Origin: Mesorhizobium sp. NZP2077 | GTDB taxonomy: Bacteria; Pseudomonadota; Alphaproteobacteria; Rhizobiales; Rhizobiaceae | DNA: 64,000 nucleotides | Direction of reading: 5' to 3' | NCBI RefSeq assembly: GCF_013170805.1 | Contig: NZ_CP051293.1 | Location: 6,516,001 to 6,580,000 of the forward strand | The notes under the pieces: generated by a model | What the model was told of the DNA's origin: nothing | The model's database searches: none | The model's input: the letters and a program-made list of their open reading frames with translations, nothing else | Made by a program: the position numbers and the translations under genes | Shown here: positions 37,723-46,244 of the stretch, in pieces | Numbering within the stretch: the first letter of the stretch is position 1 | Layout of the letters: every line of letters starts with the position of its first letter

Positions 37723-38445
37723 CTAGGCCAGGCCCGCTTCCCTGAGGCGCTGCGACCAGTGATCCCATCCACGGTCGATCTGGGCGCCGACGAGATTTCC
37801 CGCGGCCTTGATTTCGCCCGGCGACAGATACTTGATCGTGCCGATCCGCAGGCCGGCGGTCTGCGCTGCTGCCTCCTGCTCAAGATAGAAAGCCCGGAAC
37901 ACCACCTGCCGAACGGAACTGCCGACATTGACGACGCCGTGCCGCGCCATGAGCACGACGGGATAGGTCCCGAGGCTTTCAGCGATGTCCGCACAGACGC
38001 TCCGGCTGCCGCCAAAGAGATCGGTAGCGTCTCCCTGCTTGTCGCGTATCTCGTAGACCGGGACGGCGTCGCCGAGGAAAGCCCCCATATGGGTCACAGG
38101 CCGCAGCGGCTGGTCGGTGAAGCAATAGGGCAAGACAGCCGGCGAATGGCTGTGGAGCACGCACTGGACGTCGGGCCGTGCCTTGTAGATCTCGCTGTGG
38201 ATATAGCGTTCCAGATAGGATGGCCGGTTGTCCGAGGTCTCGCCGTCGAGGTTGAACCGCTGCATGTCGCCGGTCGTTATCAGGCTTGGAGCAAGCTTCT
38301 GCGCCAGGAAGAAGCTTTCGGGATCCTCGGGGTCACGGGCACTGATATGCCCGAACGTATCCAGGATACCTTCGTTCAGCAGGATCTTCGTCGCTGTAAC
38401 AAGCTCCTCGAAGACCTTCTGGCGCGCTGGGCTGTTGTCTGTCAT
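37723..38445 (-). CDS. 3-Hydroxy-2-methylpyridine-4,5-dicarboxylate 4-decarboxylase
   Basis: This removes the 4-carboxyl group, giving 2-methyl-3-hydroxypyridine-5-carboxylate. The 240-residue protein has the class II aldolase fold with metal ligands His98 and His100 in [10 protein letters not shown] and His169 in MARHGVV, and the acid-base region around Glu79. HMPDdc of M. loti (mlr6791) is the known decarboxylase with this fold, and gene order agrees. The ATG at 38445 has GGGAG 9 bases upstream. Confidence 0.91.
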   Translation of the reverse strand: MTDNSPARQKVFEELVTATKILLNEGILDTFGHISARDPEDPESFFLAQKLAPSLITTGDMQRFNLDGETSDNRPSYLERYIHSEIYKARPDVQCVLHSHSPAVLPYCFTDQPLRPVTHMGAFLGDAVPVYEIRDKQGDATDLFGGSRSVCADIAESLGTYPVVLMARHGVVNVGSSVRQVVFRAFYLEQEAAAQTAGLRIGTIKYLSPGEIKAAGNLVGAQIDRGWDHWSQRLREAGLA

Positions 38446-38515
38446 TTCCAAATTCTCCCATTGCGGCGCTGGCGGCCATTCTTGTTGTTGTTAGCGGTCG
38501 CCAGGCCCGCGGATC

Positions 38516-38974
38516 TCACTTGTTTTCGTAGATGCCGACGATCCGGTTCTGCTCGATGATGTTGCCGGCATATTTCTGCAGGAACTCCTCCCGGGTGGGC
38601 GTGCCTTCGACCTTGGTGTCGAGTGCATAGACCCAGAAGTAGTAGTGATGTTCTCCATGGCCCGCGGGCGGCTGCGGCCCGTAATATTGCTTGCCGCCGG
38701 CACCGTTGGGGCCGACGCGAAACTTCTCCTGCGCGTCCGAAAGGTCGGTGGTCGAGGGATCGATGCCGTAGACCACCCAATGCGTGAAACCGTTGGCCAG
38801 CGGCGCGTCCGGATCATGGCAGATGACCGCGAGTTCTTTCGCCCCTGCCGGGACGCCACTGACGGTAAGCTTGGGCAATACGTTGCCCTTGTCCCCGGCA
38901 TGTTCGTCGCGCAGTTTCCCAAGCGGCTTGAAATCCGCTGACGTAATCTTGAGGTCCTTGATGTTCAGGGGCAT
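38516..38974 (-). CDS. YbhB/YbcL family (PEBP, Raf kinase inhibitor-like) protein
   Basis: This is a 152-residue PEBP-fold protein with the ligand-site motifs VICHDPDAPLANGFTHWVVYGI and GQ/GKQYYGPQPPAGHGEHHYYFWVYALD. Bacterial YbhB proteins have no settled function; PEBP folds bind anionic groups such as phosphate or phosphoryl ligands. It is embedded between the decarboxylase and DUF1185 genes of the B6 unit, so a binding or chaperone role for a pathway metabolite is possible. No signal peptide is present. Confidence 0.88.
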   Translation of the reverse strand: MPLNIKDLKITSADFKPLGKLRDEHAGDKGNVLPKLTVSGVPAGAKELAVICHDPDAPLANGFTHWVVYGIDPSTTDLSDAQEKFRVGPNGAGGKQYYGPQPPAGHGEHHYYFWVYALDTKVEGTPTREEFLQKYAGNIIEQNRIVGIYENK

Positions 38975-39005
38975 TTAAATTCGTCCTTCAGCAATTTCGA
39001 TCGAA

Positions 39006-39596
39006 CTAGACGCCGGCCTTCAGGTCGGCGACGGATTTGCCGCCGACGCGCTGATGCACGCGCGGGCCCGACGCGACGGCGACGCAGATCAAAAGCTCGT
39101 CCGGGCGCGGGGCATCCGGCACGGAAAAGGTGACGGCATCATAGTGGGAACGGATGTAGAGCTCGTCCTTGTGGGCAAGCGGGATATCGATGGTAGTGCC
39201 AGCGACGGCGACCTTGCTGACCGATGAGATCCAGGCCTTGCCACCACCCACCTGCTGCCGCAGCGGATCTCCGAATACCGTGGTGATGCAAGCGACGACA
39301 TGTTCCTGTTCGCCTGATGTACCCGCGATACCGCCCTTGCCATAGCTTTCGACAGGCCTGTTGCCGAGCAGCGCCACGGCGCGCTCGCCGAGCGCATGAC
39401 CGATCGCTGAACTTGGATTGGTCAGATCGGACAGTTCGGCGACGAATTTTCCGGCGAAGGGATTGCGTATGACAACGCCTGTCGCGACCTTGACGAGGGT
39501 TTCGCCAGGTGTGCCGCCGTCATGCCGGCTTTCCTGGACGGAGGAGTACCATCCCCTGACATCGTAGTCTCTTTCGACTTCACTGGAATAGTTCAT
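39006..39596 (-). CDS. DUF1185 (amino acid synthesis family) protein
   Basis: This is a 196-residue protein matching the DUF1185 family, with conserved GKFVAELSDL, AGTSGEQEHVVACIT and ISSVSKVAVAGTTIDIPLAHKDELYIRSHYD. The fold is a small mixed alpha/beta domain. Family members often lie near oxygenases and amidohydrolases for heterocycles, but no activity is proven. Here it follows the MHPC oxygenase gene. A clear AGGAG ribosome site sets the start at 39596. It has no assigned step in the B6 pathway. Confidence 0.85.
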   Translation of the reverse strand: MNYSSEVERDYDVRGWYSSVQESRHDGGTPGETLVKVATGVVIRNPFAGKFVAELSDLTNPSSAIGHALGERAVALLGNRPVESYGKGGIAGTSGEQEHVVACITTVFGDPLRQQVGGGKAWISSVSKVAVAGTTIDIPLAHKDELYIRSHYDAVTFSVPDAPRPDELLICVAVASGPRVHQRVGGKSVADLKAGV

Positions 39597-39663
39597 CTTT
39601 ATCTCCTGAAGGGCGCGCGCTTGCGCATGCACCGATTAATTCGTTGGCCGGCTTGCTCGACGT

Positions 39664-40803
39664 TTACTGCGGCCATGAGAAGACACGGCGCAGCGGATCG
39701 TAGCGGGCGGCTTCCAGCGCTGCTGGCGTGAACATGTTTCCTTTCGAGAGCGAGCGGTTCGCCGCATAGTCGCCGGACAGGGCCTGGCAGCGATCCGTGA
39801 TCGGGCGAATGCGCGTCTCCCACGCGACGAGCGCATCTTCGACCGAAGAGCCCTCTTCCAGGTCCTGCGACAGGCTGAAGGCGTTGACCATGGCGCAACC
39901 GGCACCCTGGGCAAGAGCCGGGCACATTGCATGCGCGGCATCCCCCACGAGGGCGACCTTGCCTCGTGTCCAGCTGTCCAGCTTGGTCGTTTCGTATTTG
40001 TCGTATCTGGCGGTTTTCAGCTTGGCCGCTTCGATCAGGCATGGCTCCAGGAAAGGAAACATCTCGACCCAGACTTCGAGATCGATCGGAACGCTTGATC
40101 CGCGAGGATCGGCGGCCGGAGCCATCAAACCCAGATAGAGCTCATTCTCATTGCAGGGCGAGTAGAGAATACGCTGAACACGCGGCCAGAAGTTCCACAT
40201 GTCGATGGTGTTATCCCACTCGCCATGACCGAGCTCCTTCTTCATGCGCGGAACAATCAGTCGGATGAGGCCATCTTTCGAAACCCATCGATCCTGTTTG
40301 AAACCGATCGAATCCCTGACCTTGGAGCCAACGCCATCGGCGCCGACGATCAGGTCGGCTTCGAGGACCTCGCCGTTCTGGAGTGTCAGCCGTCCCTCCG
40401 GATCGGCGGCGACGGCTTCGGAATTGACGCTTATATCGACACCCAGGGCTCGAGCCCGATTGACCAGGGCATCGTGCAGGTGGCTGCGCGTCATGATGCG
40501 CCAGGGGAGCCCGTTGAACGTCTCCTTGGAAACCGACTTGTTGTGCATCCAGGTCTCGTAGGTCGGAGGCGTGTGCGAGCCGTCGAGAACCTCGTCCAAG
40601 GCGCCCAGTCCTTCGAGCACGCGAAGGCCGTTGTGCCAGAGATAGATGCCCGCGCCGAATGCCCGCAGTTCCGAGCTCTTTTCGTGCAGCCTGACATCCC
40701 AACCGTTCTGCCTGAGCGCGATGGCAGCTGTCAGGCCGGCAAAGCCGCCGCCGGCGACCTCGGCACGACGCGTTTTGCCCGGAGTTCTGTTTACGTTGGC
40801 CAT
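39664..40803 (-). CDS. 2-Methyl-3-hydroxypyridine-5-carboxylate oxygenase (MHPCO)
   Basis: This is a FAD monooxygenase that adds both atoms of O2 and opens the pyridine ring of MHPC to E-2-(acetamidomethylene)succinate, using NAD(P)H. The 379-residue protein has the FAD motif VAGGGFAGLTAAIALR (16-31), the ADLIVGADGVGSKVR motif near 148 and the second FAD motif KVALVGDAAHAMCPALAQGAG near 286. It agrees with the crystallised M. loti MHPCO (mlr6788) as recalled. AGGATCC precedes the ATG. Confidence 0.94.
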   Translation of the reverse strand: MANVNRTPGKTRRAEVAGGGFAGLTAAIALRQNGWDVRLHEKSSELRAFGAGIYLWHNGLRVLEGLGALDEVLDGSHTPPTYETWMHNKSVSKETFNGLPWRIMTRSHLHDALVNRARALGVDISVNSEAVAADPEGRLTLQNGEVLEADLIVGADGVGSKVRDSIGFKQDRWVSKDGLIRLIVPRMKKELGHGEWDNTIDMWNFWPRVQRILYSPCNENELYLGLMAPAADPRGSSVPIDLEVWVEMFPFLEPCLIEAAKLKTARYDKYETTKLDSWTRGKVALVGDAAHAMCPALAQGAGCAMVNAFSLSQDLEEGSSVEDALVAWETRIRPITDRCQALSGDYAANRSLSKGNMFTPAALEAARYDPLRRVFSWPQ

Positions 40804-40844
40804 TTTCTGGATCCTGCTGCGTACAAGAAGACGGCGCTTGGCCG

Positions 40845-41681
40845 TCAGGCGTCTATGAAGTTGGTGATGGCTTTCAACGTGATCTCGGGAGACACCTCGT
40901 TGACGTAATGGTCGGCGCCCGGAACGACGACGACAGGCAGATCAGGCCGCAGCCGGCTTGTCTTCGCCAGCGCCGCCGCTGACACCAATTTGCTCGTCTC
41001 GCCCCGCACGATGAGGACGGGCTTCGTCACGTCCCGGTAGGCGGGCACCAGGTCCGCTCGCAGGCCCTTGGCAGTCTGCGCCATGGCTGCGGGCGAGGCT
41101 AATGGGCGCAATCCGCCGTCGACCGGCTGATAGCCGCTCTCAGCCCTGATCTTGATGGCGTCGGCGGGAATATTCGGATAGCGGCCGGCGAGGTATGCTT
41201 CGACGGCCTTTACATCCTCGAAAAGCTGGCTGCCTGCGTTCACGCGCGCTTCCAACGCGTCCAGCGCTTCGATCTCTATATACGGCGTAAAATCGATGGC
41301 GATGACCGACCGCACCAGATCGGGGTATCTTGCCGCGGCCGTGACGGAATTTCGAGCACCTAGCGAATGTCCGACGAGGATGGCAGGACCTCGATCGAGC
41401 GTGCGTATCAGGCCGACGATGTCGTCCGCATAGTCATTCGCCTCATAGCCGGTTTCCGGCTTGTCGCTGCAGCCATGCCCCCTCTGGTCAACCGCTATGG
41501 TCGTAAACCGATCCGAGAGCCGGGCCATCAATGGCTCGAAGACGGCGGAGTTGGAGGTGATGCCGTGGAAGAACAGCATCAACGGGCCGTTGCCCTTCTC
41601 GCGCACGTTCAAGGTGATGCGGCCAATGTCGACGCGTCGCGAGAAGAAGGGGTCGGAAGCTATGTCTGCCGCCATGTCCAT
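40845..41681 (-). CDS. E-2-(acetamidomethylene)succinate hydrolase
   Basis: This is the last enzyme of the route. It cleaves E-2-(acetamidomethylene)succinate to succinic semialdehyde, acetate, ammonia and CO2. The 278-residue alpha/beta hydrolase has nucleophile Ser106 in LVGHSLGAR, Asp130 in AIDFTPY and His258 in PGADHYV, the triad reported for the M. loti enzyme (mlr6787). It is the first gene of the leftward unit. A GGAGG ribosome site lies 8 bases before the ATG at 41681. Confidence 0.94.
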   Translation of the reverse strand: MDMAADIASDPFFSRRVDIGRITLNVREKGNGPLMLFFHGITSNSAVFEPLMARLSDRFTTIAVDQRGHGCSDKPETGYEANDYADDIVGLIRTLDRGPAILVGHSLGARNSVTAAARYPDLVRSVIAIDFTPYIEIEALDALEARVNAGSQLFEDVKAVEAYLAGRYPNIPADAIKIRAESGYQPVDGGLRPLASPAAMAQTAKGLRADLVPAYRDVTKPVLIVRGETSKLVSAAALAKTSRLRPDLPVVVVPGADHYVNEVSPEITLKAITNFIDA

Positions 41682-41772
41682 GATCCTCGCCTCCGCTGCC
41701 CGTCTCCAGCAAAAGGATCATATCGGCCGGGGGGCCGTCAAGCGGATTGTCTGACATTCTTGCAATCTTCAG

Positions 41773-41803
41773 ATTTGACAATCAGACTATCCTGCTGTCA
41801 AAT
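41773..41803. promoter_or_regulatory. Symmetric divergent promoter/operator of the B6 locus
   Basis: ATTTGACA (41773-41780) and TGTCAAAT (41796-41803) are perfect 8-bp arms 15 bases apart, in the 182-base gap between the hydrolase and regulator genes. Each arm contains a consensus -35 TTGACA, and 17 bases away on each strand lies TCAAAT, a partial -10 overlapping the opposite -35. Nearby TGTC-T-GACA (41748-41756) is another small palindrome. One regulator bound here could control both directions. Confidence 0.6.
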
Positions 41804-41863
41804 TTGCATGGTGTGGCGTATGCTGTTTCAGCTTGCGACTCAAAAGCCCATGAGACGTTGCCG

Positions 41864-42535
41864 ATGCCCCCAGATTTGAATTTGCGAATTTCGCCACGGA
41901 CAGTGCAACGGGAGACCGTCGACAAGTTACGGCTCGCCATCTTCTCCGGATTGTTTCAGCCGGGAAGCCGCCTCATCGAAAGTCAACTGTGCACACAACT
42001 CGGCATCAGCCGCCCATCGCTAAGGGAGGCTTTGCGCAGTCTTGAGGCCGAGCGCCTGATCGAGATCGTACCCAACCGCGGGCCGTCGGTACCGGCACTT
42101 TCATGGGAGGTGGCCACCGCCATCTACGAAGTTCGCGAGCTGCTGGAAGTCGAGGCGGCGGGACGATGCGCGCTGAGGATTTCGCCGGAACAGTTGCGTG
42201 AACTCGAGAAATCGCTTTCCGCATTCGAAGAGGCGGCATCCAGCAATGACAGCTTGGCGCAGGTCATGACCGCCGCGGACTTCTATTCGATCATACTCGC
42301 CAATTGCGGGAACCCGATCCTGGAGGAAGTCCATCGCGGCCTGGTGGCCAGGATAAGCTTCTTTCGAGGACGATCGATGTCCTTGGAAGGCAGGGCACAA
42401 AGCAGCCTGGCGGAGATGAGGGAGATATTCGAATCCATCGCCGCCGGTGACGAGAAAGCCGCCCGCAAAGCCTCGAAGCACCACGTCTTGAAGGCGAAAG
42501 CGGCAGCCAAGATTTCCATGGACAACGGGATTTGA
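41864..42535 (+). CDS. GntR family (FCD domain) transcriptional regulator of the B6 locus
   Basis: This is a 223-residue regulator. Its N-terminal winged helix (RETVDKLRLAIFSGLFQPGSRLIESQLCTQLGISRPSLREALRSLEAERLIE) is followed by an FCD all-helical ligand domain with EVRELLEVEAAG and the C-terminal His in KASKHHVLKAK. FadR-type regulators of this form usually repress and are released by a pathway metabolite. It overlaps the oxidase gene by 4 bases and is divergent from the catabolic operon. The ATG at 41864 has a weak ribosome site; the frame is open further upstream. Confidence 0.86.
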   Translation: MPPDLNLRISPRTVQRETVDKLRLAIFSGLFQPGSRLIESQLCTQLGISRPSLREALRSLEAERLIEIVPNRGPSVPALSWEVATAIYEVRELLEVEAAGRCALRISPEQLRELEKSLSAFEEAASSNDSLAQVMTAADFYSIILANCGNPILEEVHRGLVARISFFRGRSMSLEGRAQSSLAEMREIFESIAAGDEKAARKASKHHVLKAKAAAKISMDNGI

Positions 42536-44058
42536 GGTCTCCGAATTGCGATATCGTCATCGTCGGTGGCGGCTCGGCCGGCACGTTGCTTGCCGCGCGA
42601 CTGAGTGAAGAGCCGGACAGGCGCGTTCTGCTGATCGAGGCCGGCGAAGAGGCGACAGACCCCGACATCTGGAACCCCGCTGCCTGGCCGGCGCTCCAGG
42701 GCCGTAGCTACGATTGGGATTATCGCACCGAGCCGCAAGCCGGCACCGCGGGCCGGGTGCATCATTGGGCGCGCGGGCGGCTGATCGGCGGCTCGAGTTG
42801 CCTGCACGCAATGGGCTACATGCGCGGTCATCCTTCCGACTTCCAGGCCTGGGTCGACGCGACCGGGGATCGCCGCTGGAGCTGGGATGAACTGCTGCCT
42901 GTTTTCCAGGCCATCGAAAACCACCCGCTTGGCGGCGACGGCGTTTACGGCAAAGGGGGGCCGTTGCCGATCCATTTGCCGGCGGACGAAGTCAGTCCGG
43001 TTGCTCGTGCCTTCATCGAGGCAGGCGCATCGCTGGGTCTGCCTCGCCTTGAGGGCCACAACAGCGGAGAGATGATCGGCGTCACCCCGAACTCCTTGAA
43101 CATTCGCGACGGGCGGCGGGTCACTGTGGCGGACGCCTGGCTCACCGGGGCAGTTCGAGACTGCAAAAACCTGACCATCCTTACCGGATCCCGGGTGCGG
43201 CGGCTCAACCTCAGCGGCAATCAGATCCGCAGCCTCGAGGTCGTGGGGCGACAGGGTTCGGTCGAAATCTTTGCGGACCAAATTGTCCTTTGTGCCGGAG
43301 CATTGGAAAGTCCGGCTTTGCTGATGCGTTCGGGAATTGGTCCGCACGATGTGCTCGCTGCCGCGGGCGTTGGCTGCCTGATCGATATGCCTGAAATCGG
43401 TCAAAACCTTCAGGACCACCTGCTTGGCGCCGGCAACCTTTATGCGGCCTGCAAGCCGGTGCCGCCATCGCGCCTCCAACATTCGGAGTCGATGGCCTAT
43501 ATGCGCGCTGACAGCTTCACCGCTGGCGGGCGGCCTGAGATCGTCGTTGGTTGCGGCGTCGCGCCGATCGTGTCCGAATGCTTCCAGGCGCCCGCCGCCG
43601 GCACGGCCTACTCGCTGCTGTTCGGCATCACCCATCCGACGAGCCGCGGCAGCATGCGCATAAGCGGGCCTGAGCTCAGCGATCGATTGATCATCGACCC
43701 GGCTTACCTGCAAACCGGTCGGGACCGCGACCTGTTTCGCCAAGCGCTCAAGGCCGCACGGACAATCGGGCACAGAGATGAGCTCGCCGGCTGGCGAGAG
43801 CGCGAACTTCTGCCAGGCAGCCTGAACAGTGCGGCCGAGATCGACGACTTCATCGCGCGGTCGGTGATCACACACCATCATCCCTGCGGGACTTGCAGGA
43901 TGGGCAAGGACGAACACGCCGTCGTCGATGCAAATCTACGGTTCAAGGCGCTCGACAATCTTTTCGTCGTGGACGCGTCGATCATGCCCAACCTCACCTC
44001 AGGACCGATTCATGCCGCGGTCCTCGCCATCGCCGAGAGTTTCGCTCGACGGCACTAA
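42532..44058 (+). CDS. Pyridoxine 4-oxidase (GMC flavoprotein)
   Basis: This oxidises pyridoxine to pyridoxal with O2, giving H2O2, the entry step for pyridoxine. The 508-residue GMC protein has VIVGGGSAGTLLAARL near residue 9, ARGRLIGGSSCLHAMGYMRG, VLCAGALESPALLMRSG and active-site ITHHHPCGTCRMG. It corresponds to the M. loti oxidase (mll6785) I recall. The start is TTG at 42532, overlapping the regulator stop as TTGA, so its translation is coupled to the regulator. Its stop overlaps that of the convergent transporter gene. Confidence 0.92.
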   Translation: MRSPNCDIVIVGGGSAGTLLAARLSEEPDRRVLLIEAGEEATDPDIWNPAAWPALQGRSYDWDYRTEPQAGTAGRVHHWARGRLIGGSSCLHAMGYMRGHPSDFQAWVDATGDRRWSWDELLPVFQAIENHPLGGDGVYGKGGPLPIHLPADEVSPVARAFIEAGASLGLPRLEGHNSGEMIGVTPNSLNIRDGRRVTVADAWLTGAVRDCKNLTILTGSRVRRLNLSGNQIRSLEVVGRQGSVEIFADQIVLCAGALESPALLMRSGIGPHDVLAAAGVGCLIDMPEIGQNLQDHLLGAGNLYAACKPVPPSRLQHSESMAYMRADSFTAGGRPEIVVGCGVAPIVSECFQAPAAGTAYSLLFGITHPTSRGSMRISGPELSDRLIIDPAYLQTGRDRDLFRQALKAARTIGHRDELAGWRERELLPGSLNSAAEIDDFIARSVITHHHPCGTCRMGKDEHAVVDANLRFKALDNLFVVDASIMPNLTSGPIHAAVLAIAESFARRH

Positions 44059-45056
44059 GCCACCGAGGCCGTCGGCGCTGCTTGCGGCGCGGCGGACCGG
44101 TGCGCCGCACTGGCATATTTCTGGGCGATCATGGCGCAGACCATGAGCTGTATCTGGTGGAAGAGCATCAGCGGCAGAACGATCGCGCCGACACCCTGGC
44201 CGGCAAAGATGACGTTGGCCATCGGCACGCCGCTTGCCAGGCTCTTTTTCGAGCCGCAGAAGGTGATCGTGATCTGGTCGGCCTTGTTGAAGCCGAGAAG
44301 CCGGCTGCCATAGGTCGTGCACAGAAGCACCAAGCCGAGCAGCACCATGTCGGCAACCACGACCACGGCGATGTCGCGCAGCGTGAACATGTGCCACAGC
44401 CCTTCGGCGACCGCCGTGCTGAAGGCCAGATAGACGACCATCAGGATCGAGCCGCGATCGACAGGCATCAGCAGTGTCTTGCGAGAGCGTATCCAGTTGC
44501 CGATCCGGGGTTCCAGCAATTGTCCGAGTGCAAAGGGCAGGAGCAATTGCAGCAGGATCTGGCTCACCGCATCCCACGAAAATCCGCCATGCCCACCCAT
44601 GGAGAAGAGCAACCCGACGAGCAAGGGTGTCAGGAACATGCCTAAGATGTTGGAGGCAGAGGCCGAGCAGATGGCCGCGGGAACATTGCCACCGGCCATC
44701 GAGGTGAACGCGATTGAGGATTGGACCGTCGACGGCAGGACGCAGAGAAACAGAATGCCGAGGTAGAGCGGCTTGGGCAGGATCGAAGCAGGCAGATAGC
44801 CAAGCACCAAACCCAGCAGCGGGAACAGGCCAAAAGTCGTCAGAAGGATCACCAGGTGCAGGCGCCAATGCATCAGGCCGGCAACAACAACATCGCGCGA
44901 GAGCCTCGCACCATGCAGGAAGAACAGAAGCGCCACCGCAAGATTGGTCGCGATCGCGAACCATCCCGCAAACGCCCCGGTTGCCGGCGCGACCGACGCA
45001 AGCCCGACGGTGCACAACAGCAGGATCAGAAAGGTGTCTGGTAAAAAGCGGCGCAT
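44055..45056 (-). CDS. Bile acid:sodium symporter family (SBF-like) transporter
   Basis: This is a 333-residue membrane protein with ten predicted helices of the SBF-like (PF13593-type) family. Conserved stretches are FLHGARLSRDVVVAGLMHW, LCVLPSTVQSSIAFTSMAGGNVPAAI and ITFCGSKKSLASGVPMANVIF. Substrates of this branch are largely unknown organic anions. It converges on the pyridoxine oxidase gene with overlapping stops and is divergent from a LysR gene that probably controls it. Confidence 0.85.
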   Translation of the reverse strand: MRRFLPDTFLILLLCTVGLASVAPATGAFAGWFAIATNLAVALLFFLHGARLSRDVVVAGLMHWRLHLVILLTTFGLFPLLGLVLGYLPASILPKPLYLGILFLCVLPSTVQSSIAFTSMAGGNVPAAICSASASNILGMFLTPLLVGLLFSMGGHGGFSWDAVSQILLQLLLPFALGQLLEPRIGNWIRSRKTLLMPVDRGSILMVVYLAFSTAVAEGLWHMFTLRDIAVVVVADMVLLGLVLLCTTYGSRLLGFNKADQITITFCGSKKSLASGVPMANVIFAGQGVGAIVLPLMLFHQIQLMVCAMIAQKYASAAHRSAAPQAAPTASVA

Positions 45057-45120
45057 GACATGTTCGCTCAGAGTGGGTCCGACTGCGCCTTTTCGCGCAT
45101 TGCAAAATGGGATACAAGGA

Positions 45121-45131
45121 ATAACAGTTAT
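45121..45131. promoter_or_regulatory. Palindrome upstream of the LysR gene
   Basis: ATAAC-A-GTTAT is a perfect 11-base palindrome, 18 bases before the LysR start, in the 92-base divergent region shared with the SBF transporter gene. Size and place fit a LysR autoregulatory site. Confidence 0.4.
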
Positions 45132-45148
45132 CGTAATTTGAGATATTA

Positions 45149-45991
45149 ATGCTCGATCTGGTCCAACTTCGCAGCTTCGTCACTGTCCAGCAGATGGGAA
45201 GTTTTACCTTCGCGGCCGAGAGGCTGGGGCTCGGACAATCCACCGTCAGCCAGCACATCAGCAAGCTGGAGGCCGCGATTGGCAGGCAGTTGCTGGCCCG
45301 CGATACCCACAAGGTGGTGCTGACGCCCGACGGCGAAGCCCTGCTCGGCCATGCCCGGACCATGTTGTCCATAGAGGGGCAAGTCCAGGCCCTGTTCACC
45401 GCGCAGCGGCTGCGGGGCACTTTGAGGCTCGGCGTATCCGAGGACCTGGTCGCCAGCCGTCTGCCGCTGGTGCTGGAGGATTTCGTCCGGTCTCACCCAT
45501 CCGTTGATCTTGAACTGACCGTCGCGCTGAGCGGTGTACTCTACCAGATGCAGGACAATGGTGAGCTCGATCTCGTTCTGGCAAAGCGCCGCCTTGGCGA
45601 CAGCCGTGGCCGGCTCGTCTATCGCGAGCCGCTTGTCTGGCTCGCCCGCGATCCGGAACACGTCCTGTCGCTGGCGGCCTTGCCGTTGATCGCCTTTCCG
45701 CCGCCGAGCGTCACGCGCAGCATTGCGCTGGAAGTGCTCGAACATCATGGCATGCCGTGGCGTATCGTCTGCACCTGCGGCAGCCTGAGCGGACTGACGG
45801 CCGCCGCCCGCGCCGGCATGGGGGTTCTGGTGCAACCGCAAAGCATGTCGCCTGCTGGCCTGAAAGAGATCAGCCGCCTGCCGCAGCTGGAGGATGTGGA
45901 ATTCGTGCTGATCCCCAGCAAAGGAGCGGACCGCGCACTCGTCTCGGCGCTTTCCAACGACATTCTGATCAAGGCGAGAGGTCTGCGCTGA
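45149..45991 (+). CDS. LysR family transcriptional regulator
   Basis: This is a 280-residue LysR-type regulator. The winged helix LVQLRSFVTVQQMGSFTFAAERLGLGQSTVSQHISKLE occupies residues 4-41, and an effector-binding periplasmic-binding-like domain follows from about residue 90 (GTLRLGVSEDL). Divergent arrangement with the SBF-like transporter suggests local control of it, the usual LysR layout. The effector is unknown. Confidence 0.88.
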   Translation: MLDLVQLRSFVTVQQMGSFTFAAERLGLGQSTVSQHISKLEAAIGRQLLARDTHKVVLTPDGEALLGHARTMLSIEGQVQALFTAQRLRGTLRLGVSEDLVASRLPLVLEDFVRSHPSVDLELTVALSGVLYQMQDNGELDLVLAKRRLGDSRGRLVYREPLVWLARDPEHVLSLAALPLIAFPPPSVTRSIALEVLEHHGMPWRIVCTCGSLSGLTAAARAGMGVLVQPQSMSPAGLKEISRLPQLEDVEFVLIPSKGADRALVSALSNDILIKARGLR

Positions 45992-46012
45992 CCCAAAGGG
46001 GATGTCGGCTGA

Positions 46013-46089
46013 TGGTACCGTTGGCTGGGATCGAACCAGCGACCTCCGGATCCACAATCCGGCGCTCTAACCATCTGAGCTACAACGGC
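46013..46089 (-). tRNA. tRNA-His (GTG anticodon)
   Basis: The minus strand folds as a complete cloverleaf: acceptor GCCGTTG/CAACGGT, D-arm GCTCAGATGGTTAGAGC, anticodon stem CCGGA/TCCGG with loop TTGTGGA (anticodon GTG), and T-arm GGTTCGATCC. CCA is encoded. The discriminator is A73 and no G-1 precedes the acceptor stem, the alphaproteobacterial tRNA-His form. Confidence 0.96.
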
Positions 46090-46244
46090 ACATTTGCCTG
46101 AACGGATCGAGGTGGAAAGTCGCCGTGATCCGCTCTGTCGTTCGGCGATGCGTCCATACGGGCTTATGAATTTTAATTCAAGGCTTTTGCGAGGCAAAGG
46201 CCACTTCCCCACATCTCGCCGCAGCGGCGCTGGTTTCGCCGGAC

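Noticed and set aside
42283..43917. A 544-codon minus-strand frame opposite pyridoxine 4-oxidase
   Set aside because: It is antisense to a gene with complete GMC motifs and has no family match.
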